Shown piece by piece: positions 26,180 to 33,609 of a DNA stretch of 37,386 bases. The stretch is from Nitrosomonadales bacterium (GTDB taxonomy: Bacteria > Pseudomonadota > Gammaproteobacteria > Burkholderiales > Gallionellaceae). Where the stretch lies: the NCBI GenBank assembly GCA_025408405.1, contig JANYJE010000021.1, positions 1 to 37,386 of the forward strand. Direction: 5' to 3'. The position numbers and the translations under genes were made by a program. The stretch's first letter is position 1; the number at the start of each line of letters is the position of its first letter. The notes below the pieces were generated by a model. It made no database searches. It had not been told where the DNA came from and worked only from the letters and a program-made list of their open reading frames with translations.

Positions 26180-27451
26180 ATGTATTTCACCAAATCTTTG
26201 CGCGCCAGGAATCGCTTCCTGATGGCGACCATTATTTCATTGCTGGTTTCAGGATGCGGACTGAACGTCCTGACAGCCAAAACTGATGCGCCCACTCTCG
26301 CGGCATCGCCTGTGGTCCATGAGCCACCCATTGTTGACGAGGGGATTCGCTTTGTCTGCGCGCCTGCAAGCCTTGAGCGGATAGCGGCGGAGATGCCGGA
26401 ATATCTTTCCGCTTTGGGAATCGCAGCAGCCTGGGTTGTGAACAGGGACGATGCGGCGAATGGGGCACTGATATTTACCCTGAATACCCCCAAGGGGGAA
26501 TTCGAGACGCTCAGTTTTAAAGACAGGCCCGAGTTTGCAATTCGCGACCATGTTGATCAACTCCCCGCGAGTAATGGAAAAACAACCAGGGTCGTGACTG
26601 TTTCCAGAAAGGAAATTTTGCTGGCGCTGCTGCAGCATGGTCGTGTTACCACGTTTGATGGGCTCAATTGCGATGTGGATGCACTCAAGGAACATGTGGA
26701 GCTGCGCCAGAACATCGTGAGCTGGGCGGAAAATCTCAGCTGGGAATGGCCCGATGGCGGCCCGGCCGAATGGAACACAAAATACTGGAAGCGCGGCACG
26801 CCATTGGCCAATGTGAGCCTGCATGAAGCCTTTGACGACGTGTTCAAGAACCAGAGCAACTATGCCATCGGCTGCTACACGGCCACCAAGCTGGTCATGG
26901 TGCAGGGGGTTCTGGATTATTACCACCGCGTCAGGCCCAATCCTGCCGTTGAGCGATTGATCGAAGAGCGCCTTCTGTTCGACCATGATCCCCTGGTGAG
27001 TATCGAGCCCGGCAAGATGTGGGAATTCGAAACTGATTTTGACCAAAGTGAACTCGCCCGTCCGGGCAAACTGTTGAAACTGAAAAATGGCATCGCCCCC
27101 AGGAATTTTGTTCCCGGCGACTGGGTGTATTTTCTGAACACCGATCCCGTGTCCTCACAAAAAACCGGCTACGAGGGTTCCAACGCCATTTATCTGGGAC
27201 GCAATAAATTCTCCGATTACTACGACGACAACGATCACGCGTATGCCTACCTGCAGAAAATGGATGAGGTGTATCAGTGGCGCAATGGTGTGTTCAGCCG
27301 CTCGCGTGACGCGGATAAAATCCGGCCGCTGACTGAGCAGGAGGTCAGGCACTTGGGAACACCGCCTGCGAATGGTGGAATTTTGATGGATATCCGTGCT
27401 GTGCCGTATTTTTTTGGCCGCAGCGAGCTGCCTGAAATGCAGGCGCGCTGA
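26180..27451 (+). CDS. Lipoprotein with a Tgl-like (protein-glutamine gamma-glutamyltransferase) domain
   Basis: The 423-residue product starts with a basic N-region and a lipobox, LVSGC (C26). Residues 50-190 are an unassigned domain. Residues 198-350 resemble Bacillus subtilis Tgl, the spore-coat transglutaminase: TKYWKRGTPLA, then NYAIGCYTATKLVMVQGVLD with C232 at the catalytic Cys, and FVPGDWVYFLN followed by GYEGSNAIYLGRNKF. The Tgl Glu in WRGEN aligns with S334 here (E332 lies two residues away), and the Tgl His (FAHG) has no exact match; H353 is a candidate. So the fold is likely, but transglutaminase activity is uncertain. The alignment is from memory of the Tgl sequence. It stands alone, divergent from apeB. 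Confidence 0.65.
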   Translation: MYFTKSLRARNRFLMATIISLLVSGCGLNVLTAKTDAPTLAASPVVHEPPIVDEGIRFVCAPASLERIAAEMPEYLSALGIAAAWVVNRDDAANGALIFTLNTPKGEFETLSFKDRPEFAIRDHVDQLPASNGKTTRVVTVSRKEILLALLQHGRVTTFDGLNCDVDALKEHVELRQNIVSWAENLSWEWPDGGPAEWNTKYWKRGTPLANVSLHEAFDDVFKNQSNYAIGCYTATKLVMVQGVLDYYHRVRPNPAVERLIEERLLFDHDPLVSIEPGKMWEFETDFDQSELARPGKLLKLKNGIAPRNFVPGDWVYFLNTDPVSSQKTGYEGSNAIYLGRNKFSDYYDDNDHAYAYLQKMDEVYQWRNGVFSRSRDADKIRPLTEQEVRHLGTPPANGGILMDIRAVPYFFGRSELPEMQAR

Positions 27452-27454
27452 CCC

Positions 27455-28321
27455 TCAGGCACGCAGCACATAGTCCAACGCAAGACCGGCAAACACCGCA
27501 GCACCAAACCAGTTGTTGTGCAGAAAGGCCTTGAAGCAGGATTCGCGCTGGCGCTTGCGGATCAGCGTGTAGTGATAGGCGGCGATGCCGGCAGCAGCCA
27601 AGAGGCCGGTGGAATAGGACACTCCAAGGTGCAGCGCATTACCCACGCCAGCCAGAATGACGAGCGCTGCGGCGTAGCAGGCCATCACTGCCGCCACATC
27701 GTATTTCCCGAAAAACAGCGCGGAGGAGTGGATGCCAAGGTGAATGTCGTCGTCCCTGTCTACCATCGCATACTCGGTATCGTAGGCGATGCACCAGAAG
27801 ATATTGGCGAGCAGTAGCCACCATGCAATGGCTGGCACGCTGCCCTGTGTGGCGGCGAAGGCCATCGGGATGCCGAAGCCGAAGGCGATGCCGAGATAGG
27901 CTTGCGGGATGGCGAGGAAGCGTTTGGTGTAGGGGTAACTTGCTGCGAGCAGCACGGCGGGAATGGACAGCAACAGGGTGAGCCGGTTGAGCGGCAGAAT
28001 CAGCAGGAAGGCTGCAATGGCTAGACCTGCTGCCAGCCACAGTGCTTCACGCGGTGACACCTGCCCGCTGGTGATGGGGCGTTGCTGCGTGCGCTTCACG
28101 TGACGGTCGAAATCGCGGTCGGCATAGTCGTTGATGACACAGCCTGCCGAGCGCATCAGCACCGTGCCTGCGACAAAGATGAGGGCAATGAGATAAGACG
28201 GGTGGCCGCTGCCGGCGATCCACACCGCCCACAGCGTGGGCCACAGCAGCAGCAGGATGCCGATGGGGCGATCCATGCGAGTGAGTTTTATGTAAAGGAA
28301 AAATCGTTTTTGCAGAGGCAT
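27455..28321 (-). CDS. ubiA: 4-hydroxybenzoate polyprenyltransferase
   Basis: UbiA attaches the polyprenyl tail to 4-hydroxybenzoate, the first membrane step of ubiquinone synthesis. The 288-residue product has about eight transmembrane helices and both Asp-rich Mg2+-prenyl diphosphate motifs: [20 protein letters not shown] at about residues 64-83 and [18 protein letters not shown] near 174-191. Its ATG shares one base with the TAA of the upstream ACP-like gene (TAATG), so translation is coupled to that gene. It ends four bases from the convergent Tgl-like gene, with no room for a separate terminator. Confidence 0.96.
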   Translation of the reverse strand: MPLQKRFFLYIKLTRMDRPIGILLLLWPTLWAVWIAGSGHPSYLIALIFVAGTVLMRSAGCVINDYADRDFDRHVKRTQQRPITSGQVSPREALWLAAGLAIAAFLLILPLNRLTLLLSIPAVLLAASYPYTKRFLAIPQAYLGIAFGFGIPMAFAATQGSVPAIAWWLLLANIFWCIAYDTEYAMVDRDDDIHLGIHSSALFFGKYDVAAVMACYAAALVILAGVGNALHLGVSYSTGLLAAAGIAAYHYTLIRKRQRESCFKAFLHNNWFGAAVFAGLALDYVLRA

Positions 28322-28590
28322 TATTGGTCAAGCCTCAAATCTTTTACAAAATAGCTGTTGGAGCTAATTTTATCAGGCGCTATTTTAAATTCAGAAACGA
28401 GAAATTTTTTGATGCGTTCAAAAATCTCTGCTTCAGGAGTCGCTTCTGATCCGTGTATGTCGAGCAGTTGGTAATGGACGTATGTCGTGAATTGAGCGAC
28501 CGTCAAAATGTTTTCCGCATCTTTATCTGGAATTTCAATTTCAAATTCTATTTCTGCCCACAAAATAAGTTCAACTGTATCAAGCCCCAT
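28321..28590 (-). CDS. Circularly permuted acyl-carrier-protein-like protein lacking the phosphopantetheine serine
   Basis: The 89-residue product reads like an ACP with its halves swapped. Residues 1-43 ([19 protein letters not shown], then [11 protein letters not shown]) match ACP helices II-IV. Residues 55-89 ([18 protein letters not shown], then [10 protein letters not shown]) match ACP helix I and loop. The join falls exactly at ACP's DSL motif: the C-terminus ends DLRLDQ, the N-terminus begins MGLDTVEL, and the modifiable Ser is absent from both. ATG 28590 has GGAG six bases upstream; ATG 28602 would add four residues. It overlaps ubiC's 3' end and its TAA overlaps ubiA's ATG. G+C is about 38% by hand count, far below its neighbours. 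Function is unknown. Confidence 0.8.
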   Translation of the reverse strand: MGLDTVELILWAEIEFEIEIPDKDAENILTVAQFTTYVHYQLLDIHGSEATPEAEIFERIKKFLVSEFKIAPDKISSNSYFVKDLRLDQ

Positions 28591-29131
28591 GGGTATCTCC
28601 ATGCAGTTTTAGAATCCCCGGCAGAAACACTTCAGTCACCAGCAATGGCGCGCCGTGCAGACAAAACAGGGAGCGGCGCGCCCACAGGGTGTGCGGCATT
28701 TTCTCTGATGCCAGGACGCTACGGTACAGCGGATGATGCGCGCGCAATGCCTTGAAGCGCAGCGGCCTGCGTTCCACCAGGGGGTGGGTGAACAGCATTG
28801 CGCCCAGCGGCCTGTTGCCCAGCCCGCCGAGTGCAGCCCACGCGCCGCGCAAATGTTCGGCCGCACAGGTGCTATGTGCAAATACCACCGGCTGGTCATT
28901 GGCATACAGGAACACTTCGCGCGAGTAGGCGAGCCGTTGCGGCGCGATGCCCAGCAGCGCGGATTCGTCGTAAGCGATGCGCGCCAGGCCGCTGCGCACC
29001 GGGCGCACGGCAAAGCGTTCGCAGTGCTGCTGGATGCGCCGCGTGAGCGAACCGTGGTCGTGCAGCCACGGCGCCAGCGCCGCTGCGCAGCCTATGCTCG
29101 TGCCGTTCCAGAAAATATCGCGCATGGACAT
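28580..29131 (-). CDS. ubiC: Chorismate-pyruvate lyase
   Basis: UbiC splits chorismate into 4-hydroxybenzoate and pyruvate, supplying the ring for ubiquinone. The 183-residue product is close to the family length (165 in E. coli) and shows the typical NDQPVVFAHSTCA strand, the RPLGAMLFTHPLVERRPL segment with the conserved Arg, and the end LWARRSLFCLHGAPLLVTEVFLP with the catalytic-site Glu. It starts three bases after the recG stop and overlaps the ACP-like gene at its 3' end. It feeds UbiA, encoded two genes downstream. The recG-ubiC-ubiA order is known in betaproteobacteria; the gene in the middle is the unusual part. Confidence 0.93.
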   Translation of the reverse strand: MSMRDIFWNGTSIGCAAALAPWLHDHGSLTRRIQQHCERFAVRPVRSGLARIAYDESALLGIAPQRLAYSREVFLYANDQPVVFAHSTCAAEHLRGAWAALGGLGNRPLGAMLFTHPLVERRPLRFKALRAHHPLYRSVLASEKMPHTLWARRSLFCLHGAPLLVTEVFLPGILKLHGDTHGA

Positions 29132-29134
29132 GAT

Positions 29135-31309
29135 TTATACCTGAAGGTAGTCCGGTTTGCTGGCCATCCAGCGCTGCAGGTGGGCACGTGCGGCAGCGGG
29201 GAAATCGCGCAGCATTTCATCCGCCATGTCGCGTGCGCTATCCAGCAACTGTGTGTCCTGGCCGATGTCGGCGAAGCGCAGCATGGGTACGCCGCTCTGG
29301 CGTGCGCCCAGCAGTTCGCCGGGGCCGCGCAGCTGCATGTCCTGCTGGGCGATCTCGAAGCCGTCGCTATTCTCGAAAATAATTTTCAAACGCGCACGCG
29401 CCAGTTCCGACAGCGGTGTCTGAAACAACAGGATGCACAGGCTGTGTGCTGCACCGCGCCCGACGCGGCCGCGCAGCTGGTGCAGTTGCGACAGCCCCAT
29501 GCGCTCGGCGTGGTCGATCACCATCATGCTGGCGTTGGGCACATCGACGCCGACCTCGATGACGGTGGTGGCGACCAGGAGCTGCACCTCACAGGCCTTG
29601 AATGCGGCCATCACGCGCGCCTTCTCCGCGTTGGCAAGCTTGCCGTGCACCAGGCCGATGCGCAGGTCGGGAAAAATATCGCACAGCGTGGAGTGTGTTT
29701 CCAGTGCGGTCTGTAATTGCAGGGTTTCCGATTCGTCGATCAGCGGGCATACCCAGTACGCCTGGCGTCCTTCCAGGCACGCGTTGCGCACGCGCTCGAA
29801 CACTTCCTCGCGGCGCGCATCGCTGACCAGCTTGGTGACCACAGGCGTGCGCCCCGGTGGCAGCTCGTCGATCACTGACACATCGAGGTCGGCGTAATAG
29901 CTCATCGCCAGTGTGCGCGGAATGGGGGTGGCGCTCATCATCAACTGGTGGGGAACAGCTCCATAATCTACTGCGCCATCAATCTGCTTTGTCGCGTGCT
30001 CGCTCGCATCTCGCCTATCTTCACGATATGTCTCGGTGCGCGCTGCGCGGCTTCGCGCATCTTGATGTGCTCGCGACGATTCTGAAATTATTCCCTTATT
30101 TCTAAGAGCGAGACGCTGTTCCACACCGAACTTGTGTTGCTCGTCCACGATCACCAGGCCGAGTTGCTTGAACTCGACCTGGCTCTGAAACAGCGCATGG
30201 GTGCCGATGGCGAGCAGGGTGTCGCCCGCTGCGATGCGCTCGCTGGCAGCGAGTTTGTCTTTTTTTCTGAGGCTGCCGGACAGCCAGGCCGGGCTGATGC
30301 CGAGCGGCTCCAGCCACTCGCGCAATTTCAGATAGTGCTGCTCGGCGAGAATTTCGGTGGGTGCCATCAGCGCAACCTGAAAACCGCTTTCGATCGCCTG
30401 CAGTGCGGCGAGTGCCGCGACGATGGTCTTTCCGCTGCCCACGTCGCCCTGCAATAAACGCTGCATGGGGTGCGGCTGGGTCAGGTCTTGGCTGATTTCG
30501 CGCCACACCTTTTGCTGCGCGTTGGTCAGCGCGAACGGCAGTGCTTGCAGCAGTGCGCCGCTCAGGTGGCCGTGGCCAGGCAACTGCGGGGCAGTGCGCT
30601 TGCGGCGCTTGCGGTAGTGCACGCGCATGGAAAGCTGCTGTGCCAGCAGCTCGTCGAATTTGATGCGCAGCCAGGCCGGATGTGCGCGCTCAAGCAGTGC
30701 CTGTTCATCGACATGCGGCGGCGGGTTGTGCAGCAGGCGCACACTGTCGGCAAAGCCGGGCAGCTGCAGGCGCGCCAGCAGCTCGGGCGGCAGGGTGTCG
30801 GAAAGTTCCAGTTCCTGCAGCGCGCCGTGAATCTGCTTGTGCAGGGTGGCTTGCGGCAGGCCTGCGGTGGTCGGGTATACGGGGGTGAGCGCCTGCTTCA
30901 GCGGCGCGTTGTCACCGCCCGCGCGACACTTGGGGTGCACCATCTCCAGGCCGAAATAGCCCATGCGTACTTCGCCCAGCGCGCGTATGCGCTTGCCCAC
31001 GGCAAGCTGTTTCTGCTGGCTGGGATAAAAATTCAGGAAGCGCAAATGCACCACACCGCTGTCGTCCTGCAACTGGCAGATCAGGCTGCGGCGCGGACGA
31101 AAAGCCACTTCGCAATGGGTGATTTCGCCTTCCACCTGCTGGCTTTCTCCAGGCTCCAGCTCGGCGACGCGCACCACTTGTGTTTCGTCTTCATAACGCA
31201 GGGGCAGGTGCAGCACCAGATCGAAACGGTTGTGAATGCCGAGTTTGGCCAGCTTGGTTAGCGTGGCTTTCTGCAGGTTGGCGGGCAGGGAGTGCGGGAC
31301 TGCAGTCAT
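29135..31309 (-). CDS. recG: ATP-dependent DNA helicase RecG, with a 40-residue insertion
   Basis: RecG regresses stalled replication forks and processes Holliday and D-loop junctions. The 724-residue product has the N-terminal wedge/OB domain (about 50-200), Walker A GDVGSGKT (288-295), DEQH (389-392), SATPIPRT (459-466), and HQLRGRVGRG near the C-terminus. Between RLAL (399-402) and PHQLMMSATPI (from 453) lie 50 residues where E. coli RecG has about 10. The extra part, roughly residues 407-452, is hydrophilic and Arg/Ala/Asp-rich (SSRAHQDARSRAARTETYRE), stays in frame, and is bounded by an inverted GTCGCG/CGCGAC. Helicase motifs are all intact. The start overlaps the upstream membrane-protein stop (ATGA). 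Confidence 0.95.
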   Translation of the reverse strand: MTAVPHSLPANLQKATLTKLAKLGIHNRFDLVLHLPLRYEDETQVVRVAELEPGESQQVEGEITHCEVAFRPRRSLICQLQDDSGVVHLRFLNFYPSQQKQLAVGKRIRALGEVRMGYFGLEMVHPKCRAGGDNAPLKQALTPVYPTTAGLPQATLHKQIHGALQELELSDTLPPELLARLQLPGFADSVRLLHNPPPHVDEQALLERAHPAWLRIKFDELLAQQLSMRVHYRKRRKRTAPQLPGHGHLSGALLQALPFALTNAQQKVWREISQDLTQPHPMQRLLQGDVGSGKTIVAALAALQAIESGFQVALMAPTEILAEQHYLKLREWLEPLGISPAWLSGSLRKKDKLAASERIAAGDTLLAIGTHALFQSQVEFKQLGLVIVDEQHKFGVEQRLALRNKGIISESSRAHQDARSRAARTETYREDRRDASEHATKQIDGAVDYGAVPHQLMMSATPIPRTLAMSYYADLDVSVIDELPPGRTPVVTKLVSDARREEVFERVRNACLEGRQAYWVCPLIDESETLQLQTALETHSTLCDIFPDLRIGLVHGKLANAEKARVMAAFKACEVQLLVATTVIEVGVDVPNASMMVIDHAERMGLSQLHQLRGRVGRGAAHSLCILLFQTPLSELARARLKIIFENSDGFEIAQQDMQLRGPGELLGARQSGVPMLRFADIGQDTQLLDSARDMADEMLRDFPAAARAHLQRWMASKPDYLQV
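29991..30077. repeat. Putative palindromic insertion inside recG
   Basis: Within the extra coding segment of recG, GTCGCG at 29991-29996 and CGCGAC at 30072-30077 form terminal inverted repeats. The GC-rich interior, with alternating CGCG runs, could fold extensively. Boundaries of the full insert (about 29957-30091) are estimated by comparison with RecG of normal length. It resembles the idea of coding palindromic elements known from Rickettsia, but no second copy is visible in this window to prove mobility. Confidence 0.4.
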
Positions 31310-31593
31310 TTCCGTTTCAAATTGCTAAAGCCATCTTTAGGTTGTCTCATTAACCAAATAATCAGCGCACAGGGAAGCCCGCTAACAAACCAATTAAAAA
31401 ACACCCCAAGGTCAAGTCCAAATTCCGAGAGATCATGCACGTTTCCGCTTATCAAGACCCCAGTTGTTATAGGCAAGAATGAAAAGGCTTCGAAGTTCAT
31501 GAGGGTTGCACCAATCCAACTTGTGAGACTGACAATAGTTGCAATTAACGCAAACACCATCGCACCAAGCATGTGATTTCTAAACGAGTGCAT
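31306..31593 (-). CDS. Small AT-rich membrane protein, unknown function
   Basis: ATG 31593 gives 95 residues; a GTG at 31650 would add 19 with no better ribosome site. Hydrophobic segments at about residues 8-29 (MLGAMVFALIATIVSLTSWI), 35-48 and 64-82 (FFNWFVSGLPCALIIWLM) suggest two or three transmembrane helices with a basic C-terminal tail. I do not recognise the family. The sampled stretch is about 42% G+C, well below flanking recG. Its stop overlaps the recG start by four bases (ATGA), so a recently arrived gene may now lead the recG-ubi run. A non-coding alternative remains possible. Confidence 0.5.
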   Translation of the reverse strand: MHSFRNHMLGAMVFALIATIVSLTSWIGATLMNFEAFSFLPITTGVLISGNVHDLSEFGLDLGVFFNWFVSGLPCALIIWLMRQPKDGFSNLKRK

Positions 31594-31727
31594 GGGAGAG
31601 GGTATAGTTAGATTCGGTAGATTGTTTAAATTGCCATACAAACATTGCACAGGGAATCAGAAGATTTGTTTTTCAGGCAGCGCCTCAACTTCCCCTGTAC
31701 TCTGCAACAAACCTTGCACCTTGCTTG

Positions 31728-32060
31728 TCAGGCAGTAATGCTGCGCTCAATGACTTCGGTCACCCATGTGTTCAGGCTTTTGCCACGTGTCTCTGCGACC
31801 ATGGCGGCACGGGCGTGTAACTCTGGCGCCAGACGCAAGCGGAATTGGCCCGAATAGGGTTTGTTAGGTTCCTGCTTCAGCTTTTTGCAGGTTGCCAGAT
31901 AATCATCGACTGCTTCTTCAAAGGCGGCACGCAGTTCAGTGACGCTCTCACCGTGAAAGCCAATCACGTCCCTGATCCCCGCGATATGACCAACGAAGCA
32001 GGCATCCTCTTCGCTGTATTCAACACGTGCTGCAAATCCTTTGTGTGACATTGTATTCAT
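31728..32060 (-). CDS. hicB: HicB-family antitoxin
   Basis: HicB neutralises the HicA toxin and represses the operon. The 110-residue product has the N-terminal degraded RNase-H-like HicB domain (RVEYSEEDACFVGHIAGIRD, then GFHGESVTELRAAFEEAVDDY) and a C-terminal ribbon-helix-helix DNA-binding part (SGQFRLRLAPELHARAAM, KSLNTWVTEVIERSI). The ATG at 32060 overlaps the hicA stop by four bases, so toxin and antitoxin are translationally coupled. The RHH domain fits binding to the palindrome overlapping the hicA promoter. Confidence 0.9.
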   Translation of the reverse strand: MNTMSHKGFAARVEYSEEDACFVGHIAGIRDVIGFHGESVTELRAAFEEAVDDYLATCKKLKQEPNKPYSGQFRLRLAPELHARAAMVAETRGKSLNTWVTEVIERSITA

Positions 32061-32311
32061 GGCTTGACTCCTAAATTCGCAAGATACTTTTTTGCATCAC
32101 GCACTTGATATGGCTTTGCTTCTTTGGCGGGGTGTGGCCTGTGAAAAGTTGCTATCTGTCCATCCTTCTCAAATCTCACGCGCGAACCATTGCCTTCAAT
32201 CACGCGGCAACCGATAGCCACAAACAATGCTTCAATACGCCGCCACTCAAGCGATGCCGGAACGGGTTCGGCAAATAAGGCGGTTAACGTTTTGTGATGC
32301 GAAGCGTTCAT
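32057..32311 (-). CDS. hicA: HicA-family mRNA interferase toxin
   Basis: HicA toxins are small double-stranded-RNA-binding-like proteins that cleave mRNA. The 84-residue product fits the subfamily with KTLTALFAEPVPASLEWRRI, ALFVAIGCRVIEGNGSRVRF and FHRPHPAKEAKPYQV, then DAKKYLANLGV. The catalytic-type His of E. coli HicA (GSNH) is Arg here, though FHRPH is kept, as in other members of this branch. It is the first gene of the pair, and its start lies just seven bases past a -10-like element with no ribosome site. The locus sits between ridA and recG, a likely insertion point. Confidence 0.88.
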   Translation of the reverse strand: MNASHHKTLTALFAEPVPASLEWRRIEALFVAIGCRVIEGNGSRVRFEKDGQIATFHRPHPAKEAKPYQVRDAKKYLANLGVKP

Positions 32312-32317
32312 AAAATG

Positions 32318-32345
32318 ATGGTACCAAATTATGGAACCATGTCAA
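32318..32345 (-). promoter_or_regulatory. hicAB promoter with overlapping operator palindrome
   Basis: Read on the minus strand, a perfect -35 TTGACA (32345-32340) is followed after 16 bases by TACCAT (32323-32318) as the -10. An inverted repeat, ATGGTACC-N7-GGAACCAT (32318-32340, seven of eight pairs matching), covers the spacer and the -10, the usual place for a HicB operator. Transcription should begin at about 32311, which is the first base of the hicA start codon. Confidence 0.65.
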
Positions 32346-32380
32346 GATGTTCTTGAAGCGAGCAAGGTGTGCGGCACTGC

Positions 32381-32767
32381 TTAACTTTGCAGATACATCA
32401 CGCCATCTGCTTCAACTAAAGCATTGCGTGGGAGGGAGGCGACGCCGACCGCGGCGCGTGCCGGATAAGGCTGGTGAAAGTAGGTCGCCATGATTTCATT
32501 GACCTTGGCGAAGTGGCCGAGATCGGTGAGGAAGATGTTCAGCTTCACCACATCGTCCATGCTGCCGCCGGCCGCATAGGCGACCGCGCGCAGATTCTGG
32601 AACACGCGATGAATCTGCGCTTCGATGCCGTCCACCATCTGCATGGAGATGGGGTCGAGGCCGATCTGGCCGGACAGGTACACGGTGTTTTCCACGCGCA
32701 CCGCCTGCGAGTAGGTGCCGATTGCGGCGGGTGCATCGGGTGTCTGTATGGTTTTTTTGCTGACCAT
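32381..32767 (-). CDS. ridA: RidA family enamine/imine deaminase
   Basis: RidA hydrolyses reactive 2-aminoacrylate and related enamines released by PLP enzymes. The 128-residue product is standard length, with [55 protein letters not shown], the signature [21 protein letters not shown] and its conserved Arg, and Glu in VEAD. It acts as a trimer in the cytoplasm. It lies 20 bases after the HAD phosphatase gene on the same strand, and the hicAB module follows it. In relatives ridA commonly adjoins recG, which is why hicAB and the small membrane protein look inserted. Confidence 0.95.
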   Translation of the reverse strand: MVSKKTIQTPDAPAAIGTYSQAVRVENTVYLSGQIGLDPISMQMVDGIEAQIHRVFQNLRAVAYAAGGSMDDVVKLNIFLTDLGHFAKVNEIMATYFHQPYPARAAVGVASLPRNALVEADGVMYLQS

Positions 32768-32787
32768 GATGTGCTCCTTTATGGTGG

Positions 32788-33492
32788 TTAAAGTTTCAGG
32801 CCTGCCGCTTTGTAGAAAGCCGGAAGGTTGCTCAGGTCGTCGAATACGGCGGCCGCACCGGCGAAGTCCTGGTTGCGGGTGTAGTGGTTGGTGGTGATAT
32901 AGGTTTTGATCCCGGCGGCGAGGCTGGCGCGCAGGCCGTTATAGGAATCTTCCAGTGCGATGCAGTCGGCGGGCGCGAATTTGAGTTCGTGCAGTACCCA
33001 GTTGTAAATATCGGGTGCGGGTTTCTTTAGCGGCACGATGTCGCCGCAACCATTGGCGGAAAAATAATCTGCCCAGTTTTTCCCCAGTCCCACTTCCAGC
33101 AGCGCACTGACGTTTTCCGGTGTGGTGGTGGTGGCGATGGCCAGGGTGATGCCTGCCTTGTGCGCATCGTTGATCAGCTGCTTGATGCCGGGGCGTAAGG
33201 GCACTCCGCCCGCTCGCATCATGGCGGTATAGTGCCCGGTTTTGACCGCATGCAGGTGCTTGACAAAGTCGTCGAAATTTTCCGGCTTGGTGAAACCCTT
33301 GAGGAAATCCGACACGAAATATTTGATGCGCTCTTTGCCGCCGGTCACCTTGAGCAGTTGGTCGTACAGCGCGACATCCCAGTTCCAGTCCAGATTGTTT
33401 TCTGCAAAGGCCTTGTTGAAAGAAATGCGATGAGCGTCTTCGGTATCGGCCAGGGTGCCGTCCACGTCAAAAATGATGGCTTTGATGGTCAT
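32788..33492 (-). CDS. HAD-superfamily phosphatase, CbbY-like
   Basis: The 234-residue protein has all HAD motifs: motif [12 protein letters not shown] with nucleophile Asp and acid/base Asp, a helical cap (residues 18-90), motif II AIATTTT, motif III Lys in [10 protein letters not shown], and motif [18 protein letters not shown]. The pattern and length suit the CbbY/beta-phosphoglucomutase-like branch, whose members include xylulose-1,5-bisphosphate phosphatase linked to Rubisco. No Calvin-cycle genes are adjacent here (rpe is 32 kb away), so the substrate stays open. It is probably cotranscribed with ridA. Confidence 0.88.
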   Translation of the reverse strand: MTIKAIIFDVDGTLADTEDAHRISFNKAFAENNLDWNWDVALYDQLLKVTGGKERIKYFVSDFLKGFTKPENFDDFVKHLHAVKTGHYTAMMRAGGVPLRPGIKQLINDAHKAGITLAIATTTTPENVSALLEVGLGKNWADYFSANGCGDIVPLKKPAPDIYNWVLHELKFAPADCIALEDSYNGLRASLAAGIKTYITTNHYTRNQDFAGAAAVFDDLSNLPAFYKAAGLKL

Positions 33493-33529
33493 GGTTTGTT
33501 ATACAGAAATAAAAGATCGGAAATGCCGC

Positions 33530-33586
33530 CACAGAGATCACAGAGTACACAGCAGAAATTCTGCTCAACTCTCTGTGATCTCTGTG
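33530..33586. repeat. Nested inverted repeat between ffh and the HAD gene
   Basis: CACAGAGATCACAGAG (33530-33545) and CTCTGTGATCTCTGTG (33571-33586) are perfect 16-base complementary arms. Between them lies a second perfect palindrome, AGCAGAA-A-TTCTGCT (33551-33565). The arms themselves are built from a short CACAGAG repeat. The element fills most of the 117-base gap after the ffh stop and could terminate or stabilise its transcript. CACAGAG-type elements recur in intergenic DNA of many bacteria. Confidence 0.75.
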
Positions 33587-33609
33587 TACTCTGTGGCAAT
33601 GTGTTTTTG

